64,000 bases of DNA, from assembly GCA_000727475.1 (NCBI GenBank), contig KL647293.1, positions 535,216 through 599,215 of the forward strand. Reading direction: 5' to 3'. The notes under the pieces were generated by a model. The model saw only the letters and a list, made by a program, of their open reading frames with translations, was not told the DNA's origin and ran no database searches. A program made the translations under genes and the position numbers. The first letter of the stretch is position 1. The number at the start of each line of letters is the position of its first letter. The stretch comes from Sarcocystis neurona. Taxonomy: Eukaryota > Apicomplexa > Conoidasida > Eucoccidiorida > Sarcocystidae. Positions 1 to 11,715 of the stretch are shown here, piece after piece.

Positions 1-1804
1 CATTACAATTGTGAAATGCAGCGCAGTTCTTGGCGTCAGCTTGGTTTCTTTATTGACAGCAAAACAATTCATGGAGCATATTCCACCAAAACAGCGCAAA
101 CAAAGTCTCTTCTCCTGCAGCACTACGAACACCAGGAGGAAACCCTGTATGCTCAACTTGGACAGTGGTACGAGGCTGTCACGCCGTACCGGTAACACGA
201 GCAGTGGCAACGTTTTTCCATATTCTTTTTCATGGGCTGCTAGGCGTAAACCCGTCACCCGGGAGATGAAGCAGCGAGCAGGTGAGATTCTTTCAGAGGC
301 GTTGCCTAGTAACAGCAGCGGAGAAGACAGCGAATCAGAAAATTTGCGAAAGGGGCATGCAAGTCCGAATTCTAGGAAGGGGGACACCTGCCCTCGACTG
401 CGTGGTGTACCTTCACACGATGACAGCACATCAACTAGCTTAGATACTTCGTCGTCTTCGCCGAAGCCCCAGAATGTGAGAGACGAGCGAGATTGTGGTC
501 GGCCAGCATATCGTGGGCCCCCTGTCTTATCTGAGCTTCGTGGGAAGCTACAAGAAGCAGCCGGTCATCGAATCATTAGTCATAGATGGAGGCATGTGGG
601 CAGCGCGACAGAAACGTCTACCAGACACCAGTTTGCTGCAGAACATCCAGAAGATGGGAGCAAGGCGCTGGCGTTCAACACTTGTGAAGTCGACAAAGAT
701 CTCAACCGTCGAAGAAGGATTCGGATGCGGCGCCGAGTGTTGTTGCTTGACGCGGTTGCCTCTCCGAACGGGATTGCCACTTCAGAAGGGAGAGATCTTG
801 GCGCTCTAGTTCATCCGTGCTGCGCAGACGCGACCAACCGAGCTATTTCCTCTGTCTCTTCATCGTCCGTCTTTCCTCATGAAAGGCGCGTAGGTGTGTG
901 TCGCCCTTCACGGCGACGATTGAAGCCTCATCAACAGGGCCTCCCGACTGCATCAGGACCACTTTTCACTGATGCGCACGGCGGCATCACTAATGTCCCT
1001 CTCGACAATTATTGTCATCAGCAGCAGCACACGCAGCTGCGCGCTGCATGGTCGCCGGGAGAGCAGCGGCAGCCGAACCTGCAGCAGCAAGTCGTGTATC
1101 GTTCGCGGCCACACCACCGCTCATATCGCGATACACAGCAGCAACAGCAGCGCTGTGTGTGTCCTCCCACTTCCAATCCATATTCTCATGAGCGCGACGC
1201 TTCTAGTAAATGCACTCATAAACCCACGACGAAGGCGAGTCGCGCAGAGACACCTCCGTCTGGAGTAGGTGCTGAGAGTCCCTCTCGCGTCCTAGTTGAC
1301 ATCAGTGTCATTCGGACAATTGTACATGAGGCCGCTGCTCTACGGATTGCCTGTTCCTTACAGAGCCTGGTCAGGAAACATGTCACCAGCGCAGTCGCGC
1401 TGCTTAGGTACAACATTTCTGTACTTGATCCATTCTATAGAATTGCTACACGCCAAAAAACACATCAATCGAATCGTGAGCAACCTGAACAAACTCCTCA
1501 TTGCGTGCTGAACACCACAGCCCTCTCAACAAGAGTCGCGTTTGCATCGGAAGCAGGTGCAGGACCCGCCGTGGTGTCTCACAAGCTACCCAAACAGTTT
1601 ATCTCGCCCTCTTGCAGTTGCTGCGGAAGTGGGCCTTTTCCATGTTCAATGCCGCCTGTTGGACTTGGCAGAGCCGCGCAGAGGAATGATCAGTGGAGCA
1701 GGGTAGGAGCTCGCCTGCTCGTCCACGAGCTGAGGGTGTTGCTGGTGGTTCCGACAATACGGCTCGCGTGGAATCAACTGAAACACCTTCAAGAAGAGCA
1801 ACGA
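1..1804 (+). CDS. Hypothetical protein, 5'-partial large exon
   Basis: The reading frame is open from the left edge of the window, so the true start probably lies outside it; the first in-frame ATG is at 71. The frame stays open to a TAG at 1844-1846. A good splice donor (CGA followed by GTAAGC) lies at 1804/1805 in phase 0. The next plus-strand exon at 3354 also begins in phase 0 after a strong polypyrimidine acceptor, so the two are proposed as one gene. The product is basic, Ser/Arg-rich and hydrophilic, with short Gln runs near residues 335-385 (CAG tracts at about 1018-1150). I recognise no domain and assign no function. The main support is an 1.8 kb open frame with a plausible donor. 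Without the splice, the alternative is a protein ending at 1846. Confidence 0.5.
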
Positions 1805-1846
1805 GTAAGCTACTGGGACGCTGCCTGCGCTAGTGTACCCGTGTAG

Positions 1847-3353
1847 TTGCTATTCTAGATGCTGGATGCATTTAGGTTCTTCCTTGAACGTGGACGGGGT
1901 TAGGTTTTCTAAAACTGCCTTCCGCCTTATCCCGTAAGTCGGGTGTTGCGGTGAACAGCTCCGACAGTACACTTCCTTCCGGATGTCGCGTGCTGAGAAA
2001 GCACAAATCATGGCAGACTCGGTTTGTGGAAGCCATTCACAGTGGGCACTCTCCCAGCATAAGCATTATTGCACTCTGTATTGCTACAGAGATATCCCAT
2101 GTATCGTAGTAAAATTCGTTGCAGACAGGGCTTTTCTTTACCTAGATAGAACACGTTCATACAAGTAGCCGCGGAAGTCAGACCGAACACAGGAGGCATG
2201 CTTCCCGAAGTAGGGCTGCCCCCAAAAATTCGGTTTGCACTTGACGACGAAATACTTTCGTACGTCAGTCACACCGAAGAAGGCCAGCAGCAGACACGAA
2301 GATGCACAGTTCTTCCGCATCGCGTGGGAAGGCACCTTTCATGGTACAAAATACTAGGTGGGAAGAATGCGTACGTACTTTTTCTCCAAGACAGACGTGC
2401 GGACATGTGCACATTCACAAGTACATCAAGACAAGCCTACGTGCGTATCAGTAGATTGACACGTATACACACGGAATAGATGCGAACATCCACAATCCAC
2501 GTGTATCTCCGTATAGCGACGTAAGCCGCCGTACTGTCAGCTGACTGTGTCTGCATTGATGCCAGCACACAAGGAGTCCATCTGTGCAAAGGCTGCGTCA
2601 GTTAGGTGTGCTGTAGAGAATGCCTCTTCATGGTGCTTGCTTCGTCTACAAGTTATAAGGGATGAAGCAAGGAACTGTGGGCAGCGGACAAGCGAGCCTG
2701 CAACAGCATGGTCGGGAGGGTCGTACCGTACGAACATGAATATACATCTGCAGGAGGGTGACACCTGCAAGTGCAAGCAGTACTGGGCAGACAGGTGTTG
2801 GAGACAAGGAGGCAATCGCCCCGTAGTAGGCACACAGGTCCTTGAAAAAGCACTGCGATATGGCGCTTGTGCCTTCTAGTGTGTCATTCTTTACTTTCAA
2901 GGTAAAAACCAGGTGTCAGATAGACATGAGGTGCACACAAAGTGGCGGGTGGTTCGTTCCCTTTGCCGTGTGCAGTTTCGCCCTACGGTAGCGGCTTCGC
3001 GTCAGCGAGCGTCTGCGCGTTTTTTAACGAGTCTCAGCACCAGCTACGCTGGCCTGTACACTAATGTGGTATTGAAGTTGATCTTCATATTCACCGCCAT
3101 GTTTGAGGGAGGTTCAAGTGGCTGGGGATGATCGGGGCGAAGGAACGAGTACGTTAGAGGAAATGTACATACAGTCGGTTGGAATGTCGTGGAATGTACG
3201 TGTCTACGTATGTACAGGTGAAGCATTTCGTAAGGAGAGTTACATTGAGGTGAATATAGTCACAGATTGCCGCACATACACTTTAAAGAATCCGGAACTT
3301 TGGAAAGCTACCCTCCCTTTGTTTTTCTGTCCGCCTTTGCATCTTTTCTGCAG
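1847..3353. other. Proposed intron / non-coding stretch
   Basis: Only short, unconvincing reading frames are present on both strands. The right end (about 3313-3353) is a classic 3' splice region: a T/C-rich tract followed by CTGCAG at 3348-3353. It fits an intron of the left-edge gene (1805-3353). Nothing else is seen. Confidence 0.4.
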
Positions 3354-4445
3354 CTTTCACGGTACGTGTCTCAGTCGTACAAGTCTCTGAAGGTCACCTC
3401 TCGATGGGCTGCAACCTTTACTCGTGCGGCAGCTTCAAAAATCATTCTTCGGGTCGCCGAGTTAGCGTTACAAAGGTGTACACTTCGCGCGTTGCTTCTT
3501 CTGCGAGCGACTCCACACCCTCCTCAGCCGAAACAACTGGCTGCAGGGTGCTGCGCACATGGCTCTCGAGATCTTTTAGAGGGCTGCGCAGTTGAGGAGG
3601 CGCACAGGACAGCGGTGTTTTCAGTCAAGAACGACAGCTACCGTTGCGCTGCACCACCCATAGCTGGTAGAAAGTCCTTCACTCGCAGTAGCCTTTCTGA
3701 CAATTTACTGCATAGGCCAGCGGCCGCTGCCAGCACCTCTTCTGGCGGAGACATGCGAAGGACGCAGGCAGTAGGTCTTGCGGAAGAGTGCGCTGAGAGA
3801 CAATCATTCGGAAGAGAAGCTACGCGACCACCACGCAGTATGGCAGATGACACTGGCGCACCACCGTTTAGTGCAGAAGTCACAGAACAGCCACGAAGCA
3901 CGGTGAACTGCATCAGGCTGCAACGTAGTGCAGCTGAAGCCTTGGCGTCATCACGTAGCAGGGTCAACGTTGATAGCACCCAGTCTACACAATCAGACAG
4001 CAGAATGCGCGACAGGGAAAGAGTCAACGGCGCTGCCGATACGCCTGTGTCACTTAGAGAAAGTCGGGAGAATGGCACTGGGTGGAGCAGAGCGTCAGAC
4101 GGACGAGTTCATAAGGTGCCATACGCAGTCCGAGCACCTCCGTGCACAATTCCCGCTGGGAGCGGCTCTATTGCGCAGCCCGCTGAGCCAGAGGGTCCCG
4201 AAGATGAAAATGGCAGGACAATTGTGGTGTGTACAACGCTACCAACTCGAAACACTGGAGTTCACGTGCAGAAAGAAAGGCCAAACGTAATAATTGGACG
4301 AACGAGTCCGGCGTCTTGCGTGCACCCGAAGGCAGTAGTGAAATCCATGCCTTCAGCGTCTATCGCGCTACCAGTAGACGAGGTAGCGACTTCGCCTGTG
4401 CCTTTTACTCAGGATAACGTGAAGGTGGCAGGCTGCAAAGACTGA
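3354..4445 (+). CDS. Hypothetical protein, 3' exon of the left-edge gene
   Basis: The frame opens directly after a textbook acceptor (pyrimidine tract, then CTGCAG, at 3348-3353) and runs 363 codons to a TGA at 4443-4445. It follows the donor at 1805 in the same phase (0), hence the proposed single gene. The protein is hydrophilic, rich in Ser, Arg, Pro and Ala, with many RSxxE-like and PRS tripeptides and no membrane segment, so it looks largely disordered. No conserved domain is recognised. The frame is also open for about 90 bases upstream of the acceptor without an ATG, which favours an internal or terminal exon over an independent gene. It could be the sole exon of a separate gene if transcripts show a start near 3750, where the first in-frame ATG occurs. 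Confidence 0.5.
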   Translation, partial: LSRYVSQSYKSLKVTSRWAATFTRAAASKIILRVAELALQRCTLRALLLLRATPHPPQPKQLAAGCCAHGSRDLLEGCAVEEAHRTAVFSVKNDSYRCAAPPIAGRKSFTRSSLSDNLLHRPAAAASTSSGGDMRRTQAVGLAEECAERQSFGREATRPPRSMADDTGAPPFSAEVTEQPRSTVNCIRLQRSAAEALASSRSRVNVDSTQSTQSDSRMRDRERVNGAADTPVSLRESRENGTGWSRASDGRVHKVPYAVRAPPCTIPAGSGSIAQPAEPEGPEDENGRTIVVCTTLPTRNTGVHVQKERPNVIIGRTSPASCVHPKAVVKSMPSASIALPVDEVATSPVPFTQDNVKVAGCKD

Positions 4446-7400
4446 TACTAGAGACACAAAGGAGGACTATTTGTAGTGTGGACAGTGCGGGGAAATAGTA
4501 GGGATAATGGACTATCTCCATCGGTACACGTAACAAATGCGTACGTGTGAAGAGGACTTGGGATGCTGCAAGTGGAAGGTTACAGCCGGAGGCGCGAGCG
4601 CAAGCGGACACTGCACCACAGTACCCGCTGCTTGAAGGTGGTACAAAGTTGATGCCTTCCATCCTGGAGACAGCGGGGGGAGGTGGGTGCTCAGTAATCC
4701 TAACTCCGCACCTGTAACTGGCACTACTGCTGCTCGGGCTGCGCGATGCTAGGGTGGTGCCTTTTCAGCACCACAGCGTTGACTTTAGTCACGGATAAGA
4801 GTGTGAAACCTGTACTGGTACGTAAATTCGTTCACTTTTGCATGAGTTTAATTAGTTGTTAATAAGAAACTGTTCGGATTCCCTCGTTGTACTACCCTGA
4901 TGACTAACTAGTATTAGCTTGCGTGCTTGTTGCGAGCCCAACGTGAAGCTGCAGGTTTACAAAAGAAGTCTGCTTTTAAAAACGAATCATCCCGCGCACA
5001 CCATACCACCGTAGAAAGAAACTTTTAACAAAGCACAAGCGGTAGGAAGATGACGTCCGCACGGCAGACGCGTGTAAATATAACCTTGCGACGTACGTAG
5101 GCCGTGGCTGCTCACGGAAGGAACGAGGCAAAGCAGCAATTTGTAAATTTCAAAGCTACGTGTCTCAGGTCCACCTGATGGCGTTACCGAAGTATTGTCT
5201 CCACCTTTCGTTACCACACAGCATTCTCACTGTCTTTTTCAATGCGTTTTTATACTTCCACGTGTTTACCGCTAGTCTAGAGGTGCTATCGTTGAGACGT
5301 GAGGTGCGGCGTGCACTTGGACCAGAGTCGTACTGTTTCGACTGGCATCCCAACGGTCTCTCCTGCACTTATGGTAGCTGTAGACAAATGAAAGAACTAC
5401 ACTTCTTTCTCTTCTCACGCTCTTTCTCCTCCCATTCGCCAGTCATCGTGCTCCCAGCTAGCGCCTCACAATTGCGCACACAACACGATTTCCACGCATG
5501 CGCGCAGCTGAAGCGTATCAGCAGGACCCACGGGTACACGTTGTGCAGGAAAACGAGAAATCCAACATGATGCAGCACTATTACGCGCTCGGCACAAGAT
5601 GACGGGTTAGGCTTAGAATACGCGCCGACGCTAGCTGCTGTAGTGGAGACCATTGTATTCGCTCCCCTTCGCGACCCACATCGCATGACTGAAAACGAGG
5701 AAGAGATACAGTGCCGTCGACCGTGTCGAGCTGCCGACGTTCTGCATTGCCTGCTAATTAAACCTCACCGTGCATAGCTGCTTTGGGACACCGTCTGTCG
5801 GTGGGAAATTCGGCAGAGTACTTTCTATCAGTGATGCCTACGGTTTGTTCGTAGACTGGGATACTGAAGGGTGGACTCCGTCTTGTAAAAAGCGGTTCTG
5901 TCAGTGAGAGAGAGTGCAGTCGTCATCTGTTGTGACCTAGCACCGCTCAAACGTGTTGGTGTTGGCAAGATAAATAACGAAAATGAGCAACAACAAACGG
6001 CCGTTCGGCGCCCTGCTCATGTCCGAGCTCAGTTGGTGGAGTTAACGGAGTAAGTTGTAGCTTTCCTAGTAGCCGTAGAAGGAGCTAGACGAGCAGGCAC
6101 GTTTTGAGGGATGACAACGTCCACGGGTTTGCGCCAGCGCTGCCTGTAACTTGTGCAGCGGAACATGCACTCGTTATGTAGGGAAGTTCGGGCAATAATG
6201 AGTGTTTGGCAGTCTCGTTCAGCAAGCACGTGTGTAACGATTGTCGCGATGGTCGTGTCCTCTTCGCTTTACGTTCCTCCTTCAGCTGTGCAGCTCAGCG
6301 TCACTAATAATCCATACCGTCGCACTCGTGTGGGCCTGCAGCCGTCGCCGTTTGCAGCCTGTTCGTCTCGTACATTATCTTTTGTGTTACGCGTTCTCTT
6401 CTGTCTTCGAGCGTATTCAGCAACTTTGCAACGCTTGCTTCCATTGCTGCACGTTTCACTGCGCACTCAACAGCACTACGGAACGCACACGCGCGCCCAA
6501 CGCCACTTTGCAGTCTGGTCTGTTTCACGTCGCAGTTTCCAAGGCCAACCCTCGCAAACCGTCACCTCAACACAGCAAGGTGCTGACACTCGATCCTCTA
6601 CGCCGTCCTTTTTTTTCTTGCGTCCTTGTCCAATTCCATCTCTCTCTTCGTCGCTCTTCGCTTCCCTTGCGGTCACCGTCCTTTCCCTCGCTCTGCGTGT
6701 TCCTGTCCCTCTGTCGTGTTTCTTCACTTCTTGTCCTTATTTGACTTCCCTTTTCGCCGAGCGATCTTGAAGAAACTGGGACCCCCGCAGCTGTGCCGCC
6801 TCTCCCGCTTCCGCACTTTGCGTTTTTGCCCAACTTGCCTGCTGCCGTTGCGCCACGGTGGAGAGGAAGACGGGCGATAGGTTGTTTGGTTGTAGTACGC
6901 CTTCTCGGCTTGGCTTCTCTACGTAACTGGAAATATTGTCTTTGTTTTTGTTCCTAAAAAAAGACGGGTGGAATCGCTACTGTCTTTGCTCGTTGGAGCC
7001 GAAAGTAATCTCGCGGCACTTGCTGTCAAGGACGTCGCGGAGTTGAGTTGATTTGCCTACGTGCTGATCCGCTGTGTGTGAACGGTGAAGACGTGGCGTA
7101 ATGAGACTGACTTCGATTACCGGGGGAACCACAACGCACTGAAGCACAGGAATTGGAGACAACAAGGTAGCTATAGTCTATCTTTGAAAAAATCGCCCGG
7201 TCACCATTCGGCTACGCCGCCGCAGAACAGCCCCGCTCTACGTTACTGGTGTGCAGGCAACCGCGTTCTCCTGTAGTTGCGGCGCGGTCTTCACAAGAAG
7301 GCTGGACACTTGAGCGCACGCAGTCTCCAGGATAAAACGTCGACTGGCATGAAGTTGCCGAATCGTGATCTGCCTGTTCAGAACTCGTAGTAGTAGGACA

Positions 7401-8793
7401 GGCGCACATTGTCTGTGCACTACAGCAGGTAGCCACGGGCTGCCTAGTGCAGTGGTGATACCTAGGTGACTTCGGGTCAACTGCGGGACTGAACTGCTCT
7501 GTCGCGTCACTAGGATGACAGCATCTAGACAGGTCGCCGTCTGCCTTACAGGACGGAGAGCAGCGACAAGTAGAGGTAGCAGAGCAGCCTTCGGCGCTGT
7601 GCGCAGGACATGCACGGCCATAACGAGTAGACGGTTCCGCGCTTTTATGAGCCCCACTGACCAGAAGAGTTTTTACTCGCGGCTTCGGACTCGACAAAAG
7701 CGGCAGCTCGAGTGAAGAGGTTGACCCACAGCGCGCAGTCTGCGTCTCACACAGTGGCGAGTGTCCATTGCGCGGGCAGCCTGCGGTAACAGTCACAGAC
7801 AAGCCCCAACGTGGTGACGCTCATAGGCTCGTAGTAAAATGTGTGAAGTGTAAAAGACCCTTCCGTCCTGCACGCTCCGCATTTGTAACCGTGTGTGCCT
7901 CCCTATGTGACTCAAAACCGACTCGCGCAGCTGGTCCATAGAAACACGCGCGTACAAACGCACATATTCAAGTAGGCGTGGAAAATCGAAGTTTGAGAGG
8001 AATACAACGTGTCTACGTTTGCAAAAGCTCACCTATGTTTTATCTGCATCCATTGAACGGTTCCTTCAGACACGGGCCAGCAAGCACTGTGTATGGCAAA
8101 AAGGACTTCTCTGGAAGATCAAGGTTTTGATCTTCACTCTTTTAGAGAACTGTGAGGACACCCTGTATACACGCGCTTGCATGAGGGTGGTGAATCCCCC
8201 GCAGCAATCGGGACTCGAACGAAGACAAAGAGAAATCCACGCAGCGGTCAGGACCACGCGTGCTTCGGCCGCGGCAATAAACCAGGGCAAACGACGTTGC
8301 TCTGGGCAACTTAGTTGTTGTGTAGGCATCATCGTGAATCTGTTTCCACGTGTCCGCGCCCTTTCTGATCAGCAACCTTATTTTCCTTCTTCCTCCTGAC
8401 GCGAGGAGGAGGCTAAAAGGATGCAGCTTATGTGAGAGCGCCCGCGCTTTGTGAGGAAGTCGGCCGAGGAGAATTCACATGAGTCTCTAAAGACGTCACG
8501 TTGAAAGCTCCACACGAGAAATAGTCCAACCCCAGCTTGCGCTCCTTTACAGTATTGTACATAATATATGGCAGCGCAAGACATACTGGATCGCACAACA
8601 AAAAGTGAGCCAAAGTAGACGTACGTACTTGTTTTCATCTCCTTCAATCTGCATCCTCTCTCTTCCTTTCTTCTGTCCTGCCTAGTCCTTTCTCTCTGTC
8701 TTCATTCCTCCCTCTCTCTCGCTCTTTCGCTGCGTTTCGTTCTCGCCCTGGCCCCTCTGTATGTGAGATGTGTGTGCCTGCGTCTGTGTATCT
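4446..8793. other. Intergenic, repeat-poor; no supported gene
   Basis: Many short frames occur, none with a recognisable motif, an ATG in context and splice sites together. The longest is a Cys/Ser-rich 196-codon frame on the minus strand (7802-7212) that begins with TTG rather than ATG; I do not call it. Positions 6560-6780 form a strongly pyrimidine-rich plus-strand tract resembling the tracts upstream of the plus-strand genes at 37250 and 61789, so an unrecognised plus-strand gene could start nearby. Confidence 0.4.
6560..6780 (+). promoter_or_regulatory. Pyrimidine-rich tract, possible 5'UTR/promoter region
   Basis: About 220 bases of almost uninterrupted T/C (runs of TTTTTTCTT, TCTCTCTTC, CTTCC). 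Similar tracts lie immediately upstream of the start codons at 37250 and 61789. By analogy this may mark a transcription start for a plus-strand gene whose coding exons I could not identify; it may equally be simple-sequence DNA. Confidence 0.2.
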
Positions 8794-10994
8794 TTACTGA
8801 GGTACACGTGTGTGTTGATGTGTGTCTACGCCTCCTGCAGAGAGGACAAGATGAGAGCAGCACTTTTTCTCTCCACTTACTGCGGACCAGCTCGTCGTCG
8901 CTCTCCGCTCCCGTGGGATGAACAATGCGGTGCTGCTGCTGCTGCAGCACGTGAACCGCGTGCATCGCATGCCCTGCGTCACCCTTTAGTAGTGGCAGAG
9001 CAGGCGCAGCTCGGACCCTTCTGGGAGATAGAAAGCTCCCACGACTGCCTTCTCTGCAGCCTCGTCCCTGCAACGACAACCGCCTATTCACGGTCTGCGA
9101 AGACGGGGCAGCAGAAGACGAATCGTCGCCGGGCACTGTCGCTGTTCGCGACGCACGCGCAGCAGAAGAAAGGGAGGAAGCGTCTACTTTTTGATGCTTC
9201 TGGAGGCTCCAAACGCTTTCGTCGCCGTCTTCTGCAAAATTAACAAGGAAGCTGCTTTCCCCTGGATCGGCTGCTGCTTGGTCAGTCGCGGAATCAGAAG
9301 AAAGCCGCTTTTTCCGTGCTGGTGCAGAGCTCACGTCCTGAACCTGTCCATTCGGAGGACAAAGCACAGTGGCGCCGACGTGCATTACTTGAGGCTTGTT
9401 ACGAACGGCCTGCTCATTCTCGCCGTTGCCTTCAGCGGTCACTTTTTCACTATCTGTCTCACCAGACGCAGCGTCTCTGCCCTTTGTCTCCCCTTCCTTG
9501 CTTTGCTCATCCCGCGCGACAGGCCGCTGGTCACTCTGTTGGGAGCGACGTGAGGCTGCCGAAGAGGCAGCGCCGGCACTGCACCGACATTGTCCATTCG
9601 TATCCTTTTCTGCCTCAGACAGGTGCTTGTGGAGCAGCAGCAAACACGCGTGCCCTCCGTGCTGCTCCGGCACCGACGTGCTGGCCGGCGCGCCTTCGCG
9701 CATGCTCTGCTGCTGCTGTTGCTGCTCAACCGTCTGTGAGTGGTGCTGCTGCTGCCGTTTGCGTGACACAATAGTGTCCGTGATGCCCTGGTGCTGCTGT
9801 GGCTGCAGCTCTGCGTCCCCTGCAGCCAGAACGCCGCACGGTTGTTGCTGCTGTCGCCTCCTGTCATCGTTCAGATCTTGCTGCTCCAAGCGGATGTCGC
9901 CCATGCACTTGCTCACGCAGACCCGCGGCTGCTGCTGCTGTTGCAAAATGATACTGCCTGTATACGCGTGCTGCTGCTGTCGATCGCCGAATACTGGACC
10001 ACCCTGTCGCTGCTGCGTTTCAGCGTACGCGGAGAGTGGGGGCTGGTGGTGCTCGCTGTCCCCGTGCAGAACTCCTGCCCTTCTTCTGTGCTGCTGATCT
10101 TCCTCCATACCAAGTTCCGGCAATCCCTCTGGCTGCCGAGATTGTTGCTGCTGTTGAGACTGCTGCTGCTTTTCGTCCTCCTGCTCCACAGGCTGCTGCT
10201 GGGCCTGCTGCTGGTGTTGCTGCCGCTCCGTGTCCTGTTGCTGTCCAGGCACGTGCTGCTGACTCCGCTGATGCGAACTCCTCTGCTGATGCTGGCGAAC
10301 GACGCAAGGATGCGCCTGCGGTGAAGCAGGTGGCTCCTGCTGCGCTGCTCTTAGCCGCGTCCGCTGCTCCTCCAGCAGCATATGATGTAGCAACCCGTGC
10401 ATGGCAAATTGCGTGTGGAGGACCGAACGACCCGTCGATTCCCACCACATTACGCAGTGCCTCACGGCAGTCGGCAGCGCACGTCGAAGCTGCGGCGACG
10501 CCAACTCTGAAACGACGGACAGCAATAACAGGGGCAGGATGGGTACCACAGGAAGCCTTGGGCACACACGGGTACACAAGTGACGCAGGGATAGAATAAA
10601 AGGTCAGATGAGACCGTACGAACGAGGTCGGACGCGGCACCAGTGGAGGCCAACGCAGCGAAAAGGGATCAGAGGCTTTCTCTTCACGGCGGCTGGAGCA
10701 CGTGATCGGACAGATGTCAAAGACAGCAGCAACTGCAGTTGAATAATGCCATTCAGAAGCCTGAGAGGGGTCATCCGGTGGGTAAAGCCAAAAAAGCCGA
10801 TGGTCACGCGCAGACGGTGAAAGGGTGACAACCCCAGCGGCATTCGCAACAGAAAAAAGTGCAGCGAACAAGGCGAAGAAGCATTTTACGGGCGTGCTGC
10901 TCTCGCAGGAAAGCCACCTTCCCCAGTACTGCAGCAGCAGCAGCGACCAGGTTCCGTCAGGGCCCCTGCTGCTATTGCAACATAACCGAAGCAT
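8794..10994 (-). CDS. Gln-rich (poly-Q) hypothetical protein
   Basis: The core is one long minus-strand exon, about 10506 to 8881. It begins after a TTTCAG acceptor and ends at a strong donor (CGCA followed by GTAAGT). Its first 60 residues look globular (MWWESTGRSVLHTQF, HGLLHHMLLEEQRTRL). Then come about 250 residues of poly-Gln tracts from CAG repeats, followed by an acidic/Ser-rich tail with a KKR basic patch. A candidate last exon, 8834-8794, follows an excellent acceptor but would need a 46-base intron. A candidate first exon lies at 10994 to about 10619 and starts with ATG; the joining donor is unresolved. No known domain was recognised. Disordered Gln-rich coccidian proteins of this kind are common, and nuclear function would be a guess. 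It lies 0.7 kb downstream of the kinase stop codon and is transcribed the same way, so readthrough or fusion cannot be excluded. Confidence 0.55.
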
Positions 10995-11715
10995 CTCCAG
11001 CGCAGAAGCGGCTGCAGACACTTATAGACGAAACTGCTTCACGCACCTCTTCTCTATGCGAGGCACTTTGTTCGTCCGGTGTCTCTACACCTAACCGACG
11101 CACAATGCTGCTCTGACACGAGGTCGCGCGCAGGGTCCGCGACTGCGTCAGATGTGTTGGCACACATTTTTATCGAACTTCATCAGGGCAAGATGTGGCC
11201 GATCTGGAGTACTGAACAGCCCCAAGTGCGTCCGCACACACATGCACAGAGGTTCGCAGGTTTACAGTACGTATACACTGGCGCTGTGAAAACTATGCGT
11301 GTCTCTCTGAAAGACGCGCACACGACCGCCGCACACGAGGCCAAGACTTGCGTGAAAGACGGATTTCTTTGTCTACTGGTGAAGCTTCAGTAGACAGGTG
11401 TACAGGTAAGAAGACGATCTGCTGGAGAAGGAGGCCTGGGGAGCCCCGCATACGTCCGAACTCAGAGCGCAGATATATATTAGGGCGGTCTATGTACATC
11501 ATAGACACATATATATATGTACACGTATCTGCGCACATCTACATGCGCATGCGTCTTTTGCTGTCCCGCGTGCTTTGTAGGGTAGCACACACACCCGCAC
11601 AACTACGCTCTCCTGTAGACGTGAGAAGGTCCGGCGCACCGAGGCAGGCAAAAGCGAATGTTGATGTCTTCTTAGACATATAGAAGGGCACACACATAAT
11701 CACATATATAGAAGT

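Noticed and set aside
7212..7802. 196-codon Cys/Ser-rich minus-strand frame
   Set aside because: Begins with TTG, has no splice support and no motif; kept only as a remark in the intergenic entry.
8200..8240. TTCGAGTCCC-like sequence suggestive of a tRNA T-loop (minus strand)
   Set aside because: The flanking bases do not form a T-stem and no acceptor or anticodon arm could be drawn. The similar GGTTCAAATC at 21538 also fails.
9396..10324. Plus-strand Cys/Leu-rich frames opposite the Gln-rich gene
   Set aside because: CTG/TGC complement of CAG repeats; the minus-strand frame has splice sites and mixed-composition ends.
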